Under the pieces are notes generated by a model. That model was given only the letters and a program-made list of their open reading frames with translations. It made no database searches and was not told the origin of the DNA. Below, in pieces: positions 1 through 10,782 of a stretch of DNA of 44,668 bases (position 1 is its first letter; each line of letters starts with the position of its first letter). Source of the DNA: Mesostigma viride (taxonomy: Eukaryota > Streptophyta > Mesostigmatophyceae > Mesostigmatales > Mesostigmataceae); assembly GCA_009746045.1 (NCBI GenBank), contig RPFO01002029.1:1-44668 (forward strand), given 5' to 3'. The translations under genes were made by a program, and so were the position numbers.

Positions 1-136
1 AAGGATCTGGAATGATGGGGGGAAATGATGACATGCTACTTGGCTGTGCATGTAGCACGGGATTGCTTGGACGCCACGTGAATTAAGAAAGCATGGCATC
101 AACCAACGTTGTTGTCTTAATCTATAAAATGAATAT

Positions 137-752
137 AGTTAACGTAAAGGATTTACGTTAGATGGATAGAGATTGTTACGCTCTTTCCAACGGCACCTTG
201 AACGCCTCATTTGGTTAAGGAACGTAAAAGTTATGACGTTTCCTAGGCTGTGCCGACAGTACCCGGCGCGCCACTGTGGGCGCGTACGGACACAGGATGT
301 ACAAGTGTCACTTTGATAGTCCGCAGGACGTTGACAGGACTTGTACAGGACTTGATGGTCAATTGATAGGTAGGCGCACTGTAGTGCGCCAGGACCTATG
401 AGACAGTTGATGCTGACTAGTGTACGGATAGGTCCACAGGACTAGCCGTATGGACAATTGATAGATCTGCGCGCCAAAGGCGTGCCAGAGTCTGTGTAAT
501 CAATTGATTGACAGTTCAGCTGTGACAGTGCAGCTGAATACTTGGACGCGTCCCTAGCAAGCTATATGTGTGACTTGGTCGCACCGGGACGCTAGCTCTT
601 GCGTGCACGCTCTCTTGGCATAACGACCCTGTCGTCTGTGCTACGTGCAGTCTCGGACTTGACGTGACTTACGTCTGTGTTTGCTCATTATAATAAAGGC
701 AACTTTCCTGCAAGAGCCATGGATTCCCTCGGTGGTAAACTCTCATTCAACT
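137..752 (+). repeat. 5' LTR of copia-1
   Basis: Matches 22537-23152 base for base by eye. It begins AGTTAACG and ends TTCAACT, so the terminal inverted repeat is AGTT/AACT and not the common TG/CA. The tip has a perfect hairpin, AACGTAAA/TTTACGTT (141-148 and 152-159). An AATAAA hexamer (692-697) inside a TATA-like AT-rich stretch near the 3' end could serve RNA 3' processing or transcription initiation; which one cannot be told from sequence. A classical TGGTATCAGAGC-like primer site does not follow the LTR; the next bases are CGTATTACAATC. Confidence 0.95.
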
Positions 753-779
753 CGTATTACAATCTTCGTACCAAGAAAA

Positions 780-1565
780 ATGCCGGACTCGATGGAGTTC
801 CGCATTCCGAGGGATTCTGAAATTTTGGGCAGTCCAGCGGACATCGCCGAATCTCCGGCTGGTCCTTCGACGACTCCTGTTCGTGAAGATCGTCCGGTTC
901 TTAATCCGGCGTGGCAGCGTGTTGTTGACCAGGCGGTAGCGTCCAGTGCGGAGCTACGCGCTCAGCAGCAGGCACTGCTGCAAAACCTACGACTGCCGCC
1001 CCCGCCTCCGCAACCTTCGATTGTTTCGGGGTTTCGCGATTACCTTGATTCCATTCGAGCTTTGCTCGCGGACTTCGAGGTCCATACCCGGGCGGGGTTG
1101 CAAGCGCCCAGCGCGGTTGCCGAGGTCTCTGAGGAGATCGACAACGCGGTTTCATCGCTTACAGGTTACCAGCGCAATCTCGCTAACTGGCTGTCGGTTC
1201 GTTCGGGCGTCATTCCGACGATTACGACCAACCTGTTTCAAGACCTTGCGATTCTGCAGTTGCTGTCGCGAGGCTTCCGGACGCGTGAGCGGCAATTGCT
1301 GCTCAATCTTGTCGCGTTCTTGTCTGCATTGCGAGAGTGGGCGCCGGACGGGTGGGATTTTCTAACGATTCTTACCAACCCGCTCCGCATCGTCACCCGC
1401 CGCCGTCGTCGCCGCATTGATCCGGTGACGGGACGTCGGTTGGACCCCATCGTCATCGAAACTCCGGTGACGATTGAGGTTGGGCAAGGCCAGGAGGCGC
1501 CTGCGCCTGTCGCCAACGATCCAATTTACGACTACGACTACTGCGATTTTCGTGGTCTCGACTGA
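780..1565 (+). CDS. Extra ORF upstream of gag in copia-1 (unknown function)
   Basis: A 261-residue ORF starts at the ATG at 780, 27 bp after the 5' LTR, and ends about 120 bp before the probable gag start. The frame is open further upstream into the LTR, but this ATG is the first one in the internal region. I do not recognise a domain. The N-terminal third is proline-rich (PPPPPQP near residue 78). The middle is probably mostly alpha-helical, with leucine-rich stretches. A basic RRRRRR run lies near residue 205, and the C-terminus is acidic and tyrosine-rich (YDYDYCDF). An ORF in the same position occurs in copia-2 (35288-36421). Known copia elements normally have gag as the first gene, so this may be an accessory protein or a detached N-terminal part of Gag. 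Coding status rests on length and on the positional parallel. Confidence 0.6.
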   Translation: MPDSMEFRIPRDSEILGSPADIAESPAGPSTTPVREDRPVLNPAWQRVVDQAVASSAELRAQQQALLQNLRLPPPPPQPSIVSGFRDYLDSIRALLADFEVHTRAGLQAPSAVAEVSEEIDNAVSSLTGYQRNLANWLSVRSGVIPTITTNLFQDLAILQLLSRGFRTRERQLLLNLVAFLSALREWAPDGWDFLTILTNPLRIVTRRRRRRIDPVTGRRLDPIVIETPVTIEVGQGQEAPAPVANDPIYDYDYCDFRGLD

Positions 1566-1688
1566 ATTCGGCATGGTGGCGCGGTCGGCACCGGGGCAGG
1601 CGGCTTTTTGACAGATTGTACATATCTACCTGTCTTTTTGTTTTCCAGCTGCTTAGCTCAGGGCCATACACAGCTAGTGTAGTTTACC

Positions 1689-2782
1689 ATGGCTGAGGGA
1701 CGCCGTAGCAAGGGCCTAGCCAGTGGGAATAATAATGGGGGTGCTGGTAGCGGGACCGCTCACGTAGATGACGTGGGGTTACCGGCGAGATTACCAATGT
1801 GCCTATTAATAATAATACACATGCTGTCTCTGGATATGATCTCACCACACAGGGTCTCCTTATTGTTAATCAGCTGCAACCTGTCACTTCAGACTCAAAG
1901 CCAAAGCAGGCAGAGGAGTTTGTGGAAGGACTAGAGGGGTTTCCAAGCTTGTACGGAGGTACAAACTATTATCAGATCTGGATAGGCAGCCAGACTTTTG
2001 GCAAGTGCACAGATCAGATTAAAGACCTCACTAGAGAGTGCAAGAAGGCCAACAAGGCCTGGGCAATCTACGTGGCAGAGCTGAAGGAGCTGCTAGAGGA
2101 TCAACGGAAGAAAGTGGGGATCCATTGGCAGGATAAATACCAAGGGTGGGAGGTTAAGGGAGACCTTATCCAGAACTTCCTCAATTATTGTAAAATGGTT
2201 GAGGAGGGCAGGGCTCACGGCTTCAATGTCGCTGACAGCATAGCCCTGACAAACTGGCTCAAGGTTTCTGGGCTGGACAAGGCAACACGTGGCTCTTTAA
2301 AGGTCATGTGTGCCCCACACTCTACCCTCAAGGCCTACAAGGTCATAATCAAACAAGCACTCGAGGCAGAGGAGCTGTTTGAGGGTGGAATGCCAGCTGT
2401 GAAGGCTACCCACGCAGGTGGGCGTGCCCAGGGGGGCTCCAAGACGTCTGAGGCTGACAGAAGCCAAGGAGGACGTGGGGGCAACCACAACAAGCGGAAG
2501 GCCAACCATTCACCCGACCCTGACGGGCAATCACATGCCAAGTCGGTGTTCAGGAGGGTGGGTGGTAAGCCCAGGCAGGGTAACGCGCCTGACAACGGGG
2601 GAGGAGGCCAGGGCAAGTCAAAGATCCAGTGCTACCTGTGCAAGGGGTGGGGGCACATCAAGAAGGAGTGTCCCAGCTTCAAGAAGACCCATGGCCAGGG
2701 CAGCAACAAGAAAAACAACAACAAGTCCCAGGCAGGCCAGCCTTCAAAGGGCAGTCAGCAAGAAGACAACAAGGAGCAGTGA
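1689..2782 (+). CDS. gag: gag (nucleocapsid/capsid polyprotein) of copia-1
   Basis: The main frame is open from 1772 to the UGA at 2780-2782. It encodes a helical capsid-like region followed by a Gly/Lys/Asn/Gln-rich tail with a CCHC zinc knuckle, C-x2-C-x4-H-x4-C (CYLCKGWGHIKKEC, bases ~2630-2671), the RNA-binding signature of Gag nucleocapsid. No ATG lies early in this frame. The best start, ATG at 1689 (ACCATGG context), is in the next frame and would need a -1 shift or a splice between about 1772 and 1934. Copia-2 shows the same offset, so this may be real biology or independent damage. The segment around AHGFNVADSIALTNWL is recognisably shared with copia-2 Gag. The CACTA insertion begins 34 bp after the stop. 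Confidence 0.85.
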
Positions 2783-2816
2783 CTGTCTGAGGCAACCCCT
2801 ACACACCTTAATTCAC
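2777..2816 (+). other. Putative gag-pol UGA readthrough site of copia-1 (now cut by CACTA)
   Basis: Gag ends with UGA followed by CUG. If 2817-16950 and one copy of the AC target duplication are removed, the codons after UGA run on in the gag frame without a stop into the pol ORF, which is open back to 16952. A C-rich segment (ACCCCT at 2795-2800) could pair with AGGGGG just past the insertion (16956-16961), giving a hairpin downstream of the stop. UGA followed by C is a known leaky context. Readthrough itself is inference. Confidence 0.55.
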
Positions 2817-3140
2817 CACTAGGAGTTAATTTGAAGCCCCCGTAACCTGTCCGGTAACTTCGACGCCCCCGTAACCTGCCCGGTAACTTCGACGGGCCAG
2901 GTTACGGGTCCGTATTCGTTGGCGGTTTGGGTTACCGGACCGGTTACGGTACCATTCGGAATATTGGCCCCGAGATTCGGTACGGCCCAGTAACTGGGCC
3001 GGTCATGTTTACGGGGGCGTGAACGGCTTCGGTTCAGGTTACGTTGGGGTATACGGGACGGGTCAGGTAGTGGTTACGGCGCCATAGCTGCCCCAATATT
3101 AGGCACTGGGGTGGTTACGGAGCCGTTATCGTTAACTGGA
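2817..3140. repeat. Left TIR and subterminal repeat region of the CACTA element
   Basis: The 16-bp TIR is followed by about 300 bp of short repeats around CCCGTAACC, CCGGTAAC and GGTTACGG in both orientations, ending near GTTAACTGGATCGTAAACC. The right end holds the same motif family. Confidence 0.8.
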
Positions 3141-3985
3141 TCGTAAACCGCGACATAGCTGGCAGCTCAGCTTGTTCGTTATAATATTCCCGAAAACGTT
3201 AGTGTTTTCGTTTTTTGAGTTTCGCTTTTAATTGTCCGGCATTGACGTGAATAAATATGGGGGTGCGAAATCCGTCTGTTTCTTGCTTCATGCAATGCAT
3301 ATCTTTGTCGTCAGATAATCAGCTCTTTAGGCTATGCCCGACCTTCCTATACTGCCAGCCTGCGGCAATGAGCCAGCAGAAGATATGGCGTGCCCAAGAT
3401 TCCGCGCGAAGGCCGCTAATGGTCTTCCGGATGTGCAGTAAGTGCGGTAAAAGCTGCGAAAATTGCTTATAATGCCTGTAGGAAGCTCTTTGCGACAGTG
3501 TTTCCAAGCGAGTTCATTGTTCTTTTGACGCCAGATACAAAAGGCAAAGGGGGGCATCGTTTTTATTAGTCGGCAGTGCGGTTTCGAGAAGTGATGAGTC
3601 GGGCAGACGACCTCGCCACGACACCCTCGGCCCAAGCTTCGCATATCCCGGCAGCCATAAAGAAGCGCAGATTAAGCCAGGTGAGCGAGCCAGAGGGCCC
3701 AGAATCGTTGCTAACGCAAGGCAGCTTCTAAAAGGGTAGAAAGCTGGGTTGTTAAGACTTTCTCAAGAGCATGGTGCAGTGGTTATTGCCACCTTGTCCA
3801 GAGATTTGCCCTTGTCTTTCTGATTTAAAGACTGTTTTAAAGAGGGATGGGAGAACGTTTCCAACGTTGTAGCTTATTCATAACTGTGAAGAAAGAGCCT
3901 TTTCAGTTGCTGACAATGAGATGGAAGCTGTCTCATGCAAATTAACCAGGCAATGCAAGTGATGCAAGGTGAGGCCATGCATGGC
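3141..3985. other. CACTA interior, no recognisable gene
   Basis: Mixed-composition DNA with only short ORFs. None carries a domain that I recognise. It may be captured host sequence or remains of a lost transposase region. Confidence 0.5.
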
Positions 3986-5235
3986 TGATATTGCCTTCAT
4001 GCGTGAGTTGAGCAGGAGACTGGCTGGGTGTGTGGCTGGCTAGGTGAGCGGGGCGTGTATGGGGTGTTGCAATGGTGAGGGCATGCGAGGCGGGCACATG
4101 CCTGGCTGGTTTGGGTGTTGGGTAGTTAGGTGGTTCGGTGATTGTGTTGTTGAGTGGTTAGGTGGTTAGGTGGTTGTATAGCTGGGTGATTGGTTGTTTG
4201 GTTGTTTGATTGCCCAGAGAGCCTTGGGTGGGAGGCTTGGGCTATAGATGCTTCAAGGGATGCCTAGGCGTGGGTGGGTTCAATGGCAGGTGGGTGGCTG
4301 ATAGGTGGATGCTTTGGTAAATGGCTGGCTGCGTAGGTGGGAGCACAGGCAGTTGGAGAGGGTGGGTGGCTGGCTGGCTGGTCATGGTGGGTGGATGAGT
4401 GCAAGGGCGGTCGGTTATTGGCAGATGCCCAGGTGGCTGGGTGATGATAGGCTTTGGGGACTTTGAAGTGGGTGGGTTGTTGGATGCATGAGTGAAACAA
4501 CTGCACGTTTTTGAGGGTGGTGTGTTGGTGGTTGGTTGGTTAGGGATGTATGTGTGTGTGTGGGTTGGTGGGTGGGCCATTGGTGGCTGGTGGCTGGTGG
4601 ATGTGTAGATGACTAGATGTGGGTGGGTGGGCGAAGGGACGGGTAGATGGACGGGTGGGCGCACAGATATGGATGCGTGGATGGGTTTATGGTTGGGACC
4701 GACTCACCTATCACGGGTGAAGGGCTGTGCAGGTTTGGGGTGAGGTAGGTGCCGGGGTGCTGGCTGAGAAAATGCATGTGTGGGTGGGTCAGTGGGTGGG
4801 TCAGTGGGTATAAGGGTGTGGGGGCAGTGAATGGTTGAGTGGGTAGGTGCGTGGGTGGGTCAACTGTGGGTGGCCGGACGGGTGCATATGGGGCCAGCTG
4901 GCTGGGTGTTTAGGTGGTTGGGTGGTTGGGTGGTTGGCTCATTGGATGGGGGAATGCCTGCTTATTACCTAGTTGGTGTGTGGGTTGCGCAGGTGCCTTG
5001 GTGGGTGGGTGGATGTCCAAGTGGGTTGGTAGGTGGTTGGGTGCCTAGGTGCACGCATGGTTGTATAAGTTGGGTAAGCACGTGCGCGGCTGGCTTGGTG
5101 GGTGGGTCACTGGGTGGGAGGACAGGTGGCTGTCTGGGTGCACGGGCGCGCGAGTGTGTGAGCAGTTGTGTGGGTGGGTGGCCAGGTGGCTGCATGGGTG
5201 GGCGACTGCATGGGTGGCTTGGTGCGCACAAAGTG
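3986..5235. repeat. Degenerate G-rich minisatellite (GGTGGGTGG-type)
   Basis: About 1.25 kb dominated by variants of GGTGGGTGG and GGCTGGCTGG on the plus strand. The open frames on both strands (W/G/V-rich or H/P/T-rich) are products of the repeat and not genes. G-runs of three with short spacers make this a G-quadruplex candidate. Confidence 0.8.
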
Positions 5236-6060
5236 CAAGAGATGGAGACATGGGATATGCCAATGCCATATCATGTGAGCATACGTGGATGCCAGGTGAC
5301 ATGTGCCAGCGTTGGGGTCACTGCACCTTGATATGCTCGCTCGGCATATTCTCGACATGTATTACTGTACACGCAGTGTATATCATGCATGGTGCGTGTT
5401 GGTAGCATTCAAATGGCTGTGTTAGTGATGTGGCATGTATTATTCACCTTTCCTTCCCATTTTGCAATGTGCCAAGTAGTTTAGAGGCACGGTGTCATGG
5501 GGTATACATATGGACATGCACTGCACATCACAGCTTTGTGGCATACTGGCAATGCCTACCTTACATGATGGATTCTGCTAGCAATGGTCACCACTCAGGC
5601 ATTCACATGCACCAAGGTTTTGCACACTGTTTGTACTAGTCATTCTTGAGTTGCCTGCAAAGATTTAAATGATGCGCCCCAGCTTGGAGAATGTTTTGGT
5701 GGGTAATGTTGTTAAAATTGTGGGTAAAAAAGCAAAAAATGGTGACAATTGCTGGCAAATGTCACCATTTTGGGCTCTGCATGATCTGAATTTCTGCTCA
5801 TGACTTGTTGAGACCTTGCTTCAGGTGCTGGCATGATGGCAATAAGTTTTGGTGGCATTCTGACATTATTTGGGTTAAATATTGATTTTAAATGGCCATT
5901 AATGACAAATGCTAGCAAAATTTTGCTAGCATTTGTCACCAACTAGGGCTCCAAATGGCGTAGAACTTTGTACAAGGTCAGAACAACTATTATTCATCAC
6001 CACTGCAAAGTTACAGCATAATCTGAGATCAACTATTGTTTCTATGCAAGTGCAAGTGGT
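4340..6060 (+). repeat. Segmental duplication within CACTA, copy A
   Basis: Directly repeated in diverged form at about 8140-10460. Anchors in order: GTTGGAGAGGGTGGGTGG (4350 and 8148), ATACGTGGATGCCAGGTGAC (5280 and 9538), CCCATTTTGCAATGTGCCAA (5456 and 9710), ACTCAGGCATTCACATGCAC (5595 and 9914), GGGCTCCAAATG (5946 and 10334). Copy A lacks the (GGGA)n tract that copy B has. The last ~300 bp resemble monomers of the ~173-bp satellite at 30930. Confidence 0.8.
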
Positions 6061-6253
6061 TTAGGTGGCCAGTTTTGGCCTTGGATCTGGAGTTAACTTA
6101 AGCAGGGAGTACCATGTAAACTTAACATTTTGACTCAACTACTCCACCACTAGCCAGACACATCCCGGGGAGTGGTGGGATCCAATCCTAGGTCAATCGG
6201 ACAATAAACTTGCCATGGGCCATAATTTATGTAAAAAAAAGGCCATTTCAAGG
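6061..6253. other. CACTA interior between repeat blocks
   Basis: No ORF or repeat of note apart from a short A-run near 6233. It separates duplication copy A from the 225-bp direct repeat. Confidence 0.4.
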
Positions 6254-6262
6254 TGTTGTGTC

Positions 6263-6838
6263 CATTGGCCATGTTTGTTGCCCATGTCAGTTAGCGCAGT
6301 TTAGGATGTGTTGTTTTGTTGTTTAGCTGGGTTGGCATAGGCCTTACACTCTAACCCAGGGGAAACAGAGAAAATGCTTGTTAGGCATGTGAATGCTACC
6401 ATCAGTGTTCACATAGTTGCCATGCACCAAGTGCATTGTCGTGTCTGCCTCATCATCTGCCGGTTCACCATGCGTTGATTTCTGACTTTCCCTTGTTCTA
6501 ATGATGTGACAATACTTCAATGTGCTGAGCCAACCATGCTTGATGTAATTTACTGCATGCAAGCTGCCATAATACCATGATCCTGTTGGATGATCCTACT
6601 TGGTTCCTTGTCCTCCATTGGCCATGTTTGTTGCCCATGTCAGTTAGGGCAGTTTAGGATGTGTTGTTTTGTTGTTTACCTTGGTTGGCATAGGCCTTAC
6701 ACTCTAACCCAGGGGAAACAAAGAAAATGCTTGTTAGGCATGTGAGTGCTACCATCAGTGTTCACATGGTTGCCATGCACCCAGTGCATTGTCGTGTCTG
6801 CCTCAGCATCTGCCGGTTCACCATGCGTTGCTTTATGC
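6263..6838 (+). repeat. Direct duplication of ~225 bp (6263-6476 and 6616-6832)
   Basis: Two copies about 353 bp apart both run from TGGCCATGTTTGTTGCCCAT to CTGCCGGTTCACCATGCGTT with a few percent differences. The reverse-strand ORFs here (6344-6562, 6697-6987) share a C-terminus only because of this duplication, so I do not call them genes. Confidence 0.8.
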
Positions 6839-6896
6839 CTTGTTCCCCCGCTCCGCATTCGTTGGCATTCCGTTTTGGCGTTGCCGTTGAATACAG

Positions 6897-8160
6897 GTGA
6901 GGGAATGCAAAGAACCGCTTGACTTCTCTGCAGCATCAGCAAAGTATGATGTACATGGCAACCCATGGAAGCGTGCGGCGGGGGCAAAATATATGCTACA
7001 GGAATTGAGAAAATGGCATCAACAAAATCGCACGCTGTGGAAGAGCGTTAAAGTGGTAAAACAACGCCACAATGGAGGTGTGACCAGTCGGCTTCAGGGA
7101 AGAGTAGCGGTGAGTCACTCTCTTATTTTAGTTGGCGGCAATTCATTGCTGTGATGCAGGCTGCCATGCCAGCAGTCTTCCCTAATGTGTATGGTAGGAG
7201 TACAAGACTAAGGCAGTTATGTTGCTGGCCTCTGCACTGACCCTCCCGCTACATTGTTGGTAATGTTGCTGCTTGGTTGGCTTTCCTTTGACGTGCATAT
7301 CGTCCAATTCTGTGATGCAGATTGAACGCCTAAGCAGCCACATCTATATCTGGAGCAAGGCATGAACGGCAGCAGAAAAGAGAGAGGAAGAGAGGGAAAG
7401 AGAGGCTGCGGAGAAGCGCGAGGAACAGCTAAGATGCAAGAGGCAACGGGTGGAGGAACATGGCAACGAAGCCAGCGGTAGTGGGAGCTGCGAGCGAGCA
7501 CGTCAACTGCGGTGGATGCACACGTGGGGGAGGCACATGCGGGGCAAGCATGTGTAGGCCTGCAAATCGTGCCAGGGCCCACCGTGATTGCAATTGCCGA
7601 GTTCCTGCTGAAGCGAGCACTGGCCTCCTTTCCGCAGTTGGCAGCCAAGGACGCGACAATCACGCTTGTGGAGAGTTTGTGTAAGGAAGAACCTGGACTC
7701 GGCATCGGGCAGTCCAGCGGTGGACCTGCTGAACAACACAGCCTGTGCCCTTGCGAATGCCGCGCTGCAGTTGGTCTCCAACTCCGTCCATCCATGTTGA
7801 TGGCAAGGTTAGTTGTGCCACATTTTCTTCCTGTTTTGGGTATGACGCATCAATAATTGCCCCTTGTATGTACGGGTGCGGTCGATTGACCTCCCTCCAG
7901 CAACATTGCAACATCCGTTACTGACGTCCACTGCGGCGGATGCGTTCCTCCAGCATGTTAGTTGCCTTGTGAGCTGTAATTGTGCAGGGTGTCGTCAGTA
8001 CATCCGATGAGAAGGATAACAAGGAGCTCAAGTGTCACTGGTGTTGCCTGGTTGATGGCGCGCGTAATATCCATGGGCATCAGCATATGGTCCCAAACAC
8101 ACTCAAACGGCTGGCCGAGTCGCTGGGAGAGGCAGTCCACATGCAGTTGGAGAGGGTGGG
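6897..8160 (+). pseudogene. Possible decayed spliced gene captured in the CACTA element
   Basis: Coding-like fragments are separated by plausible GT-AG introns. Segment 1 (6897-7107) encodes a basic stretch rich in K, R, Q and W (LRKWHQQNRTLWKSVKVVKQ). It is followed by GTGAGT and closed by a GATGCAG acceptor at 7159. A second GATGCAG acceptor lies near 7320, before a highly charged E/R/K segment (7370-7550) that looks like a coiled coil. A third possible exon, after TGTGCAG (~7987), contains a CHWC motif and two nearby histidines, and runs into the (GGGA)n tract that would destroy it. I recognise no family. It could be the remnant of a transposase gene or a captured host gene; splice sites are by eye only. 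Confidence 0.25.
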
Positions 8161-10460
8161 TGGGTGGGGTGGCGGGAGGGAGGGAGGGAGGGAGGGAGGG
8201 AGGGAGGGAGGGAGGGAGGGAGGGAGGGAGGGAGGGAGGGAGGGAGGGAGGGAGGAGGGAGGAGGGAGGGAGGGGGAGGGAGGGAGGGAGGGAGGGAGGG
8301 AGGGAGGGAGGAGGGAGGGAGGGAGGGAGGGAGGGAGGGAGGGAGGGGGAGGAGGGAGGGAGGGAGGGAGGAGGGAGGGGGAGGGAGGGAGGGAGGGAGG
8401 AGGAGGGAGGGAGGGAGGGAGGAGGAGGGAGGGAGGGAGGAGGGAGGGAGGGAGGGAGGGAGGGGAGGGAGGGAGGGAGGGAGGGAGGGAGGGAGGGAGG
8501 GAGGGAGGGAGGGAGGGAGGGAGGGAGGGAGGGAGGGAGGGAGGAGAGGGAGGGAGGAGGGAGGGAGGGAGGGAGGGGGAGGGGGGGAGGGAGGGAGGGA
8601 GGGAGGGAGGGAGGGAGGGAGGGAGGGAGGGAGGGAGGGAGGGAGGGAGGGAGGGAGGGAGGGAGGGAGGGAGGGAGGGAGGGTGGGTGGGTGGTTATGG
8701 TGGGTGGATGGGTGCAAGGGTGGTTGCTTATAAGTGAATCGCCAGGTGGCTGGGGGATCGACGGGGTTTGGGAACTCCTAGGTGGGTGCATTGTTGGATG
8801 CCTGAGTGAAACTGTTGCATGGGCTGGAGGATTTGCACCGTTGGTTTGTGGCGGGTGGATGTGTAGCTGTGATTAGAAGTGGGTGGGGTGAGCGATGGGG
8901 AAGGTAGATGGGTGGGTGGGTGCACGGATATGGGTGGGTGGGTGGTTTTGTAGTTGGGATCGACTCACCTAGCGCGGGTGGAGGGCTGTGCATGTTAGGG
9001 GTGAGATGGGTGGGTGACTGGCTGAGAGGATGTGGATGTGTGAGGGTGAGTGGGTGCAGGTCGGTGGGTATAAGGGTATGGGGGGAAAGAGTGGTCGAGT
9101 GGGAAGGGGCGTGGGTGGGTCAGGGGTGGGCGGCCTGGTGGGCACACATGGGGCCAGCTGGCTGGGTGGTTAGGTGGCTGCGTGGTTTTAGTAATGGGTG
9201 CCTGGATAAAAGGATGGGTGTATGCCTCCTTATTGCCTAGGTGGGTAGATTGCATATGTGGCTAGCTGGGTGGGTGGATGTCCCAGTGGGTGGGTATGTG
9301 GCTGGGTGCCTGGGTGCACGAGTGGTTAGATAGGTTGGTTTAGTAGGTGCGTGGCTGGCTGGCTGGGTCACCGGGTGGGTGGACCAGTGGGTGGCTGGGT
9401 ACTCAGGTGCGCAAGTGTATGAGTACTTGTGTGGGTGGGCCAGGTGGATGCATGGGTGGGTGACTGCATGGGTGACTCGGTACGCACAAAGGGCAACGGA
9501 TATAGACATGGGGATATGCCAATGCCTTGGGGTGAGCATACGTGGATGCCAGGTGACATGTGCCAGCCTGTCGTAGTTATACTATACCTTGGCGTTTGCT
9601 TGGCGTGTCGTTGCCAATAATTTCACACAGGATGTACATGGTACGTGTTGGTAGCAATCACATGGCTGTGTTAGTGAGTGATGTTGCATGTATTGTTCAG
9701 CTTTCTTTCCCATTTTGCAATGTGCCAAGGTTCTTAAGTAGTTTAGAAGTATGGTGTCATGGGGTATACATCAAGGAGACAACCAGCGCAGGCCAGAAAT
9801 CGGGAGAATCCGGACCATGGTAGCTCACATGCATGTGCACTGCACATCACACATTTGTGGCATACTCGCAATGTCTACCTTACATCTTGCATTCTGTTAG
9901 GAACAGTCGCCACTCAGGCATTCACATGCACCAGGGTTTCGCTCACTGTTTGTGCTGTAGTCATCGTTAAATAAAAAATCTTTACAAAGCCTGGCAATTG
10001 TCATAATGTTGGGCTCCTTATGACATGAGATTTTGCACACGAAGTTTTGCGACCATGCTTCAGATGCTTGCATGATGACGACCAGTTTTGGTTGTAATAT
10101 GACATGGTGGTGCAGGTGCCCTGGTGCACCTAGAGCAGGGGTAGCTTACATTCCCACCCTTGCATGAAGTAGCCTAGAATGTATTAAAGCCATATGCCCC
10201 TTCTCAGGGATATGTGCTACATTTACTCCCAACGGAGTGATGTTGATAACTAATTAATTAATTAATGACATCATATTAATTTTTAAAATCATTATTGATA
10301 GCAACACTACCTTGTTAGCATTTGTTACCATTCAGGGCTCCAAATGCCCTGAGGCGTTGTACAAGGTCTGAACAACCGTAATTCATTGTGGCTGTTAAGT
10401 TCCAGCTTCGTCGGGCATAATTCGTCAAACTATCTAAGTGCAAACGTTGTTTGGAAGGGA
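8140..10460 (+). repeat. Segmental duplication within CACTA, copy B
   Basis: Diverged direct copy of 4340-6060; anchors are given under copy A. It differs by a ~510-bp (GGGA)n expansion near its start and an inserted ~150-bp segment (about 10107-10255) followed by TTAATTAA repeats. Neither copy contains a gene. Confidence 0.8.
8174..8683 (+). repeat. (GGGA)n tetranucleotide tract, ~510 bp
   Basis: Almost pure GGGA/GGAGGGA repeats with occasional missing or extra G. The long ORFs across it (R/E/G- or P/S/L-rich) are artefacts of a tetranucleotide repeat, which lacks stops in several frames. Confidence 0.97.
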
Positions 10461-10782
10461 CTCATTTTGGCCTTAATTAAGGATCTGGAGCAGGAGCACG
10501 TATTCCATGGACTGATGGGGGTGGGTGCATTAGAACTAAGCCGCGAAGACTAGCTGATCTCACTCTAATCTTATATACAAAGTTGTCTCCTTGATAATAT
10601 ACAAAGTTGTCTCTCTACAAAATCCTAACTACTCTACTCAGTCACGCACCCCTTCCTCCTGGCGTGGGGGAGGGGGGCTCTTACATCGCCATGCGTCCAG
10701 GCATGATTTGTCTCGCTTCATGTACCATGATTGCCTTTAATTTGACCATTAATTAATTAATTAATTAATTAAGAACATCCAT
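10461..10782. other. CACTA interior, no gene
   Basis: AT-leaning DNA containing a direct repeat of ATACAAAGTTGTCTC (10575 and 10599) and a (TTAA)n stretch at 10750-10772 immediately before the CCCT tract. No coding signal is seen. Confidence 0.5.

Noticed and set aside
2780-2782. UGA reassigned as a sense codon in this organism
   Set aside because: The retroelement genes here avoid in-frame UGA and mostly end normally. Only the gag/pol junction carries a conserved in-frame UGA, which fits readthrough better.
7958-8876. Long ORFs on both strands through the GGGA tract
   Set aside because: Tetranucleotide repeat artefacts (GREGGREG / PPSLPPSL). Only the ~170 bp before the tract may hold an old exon.
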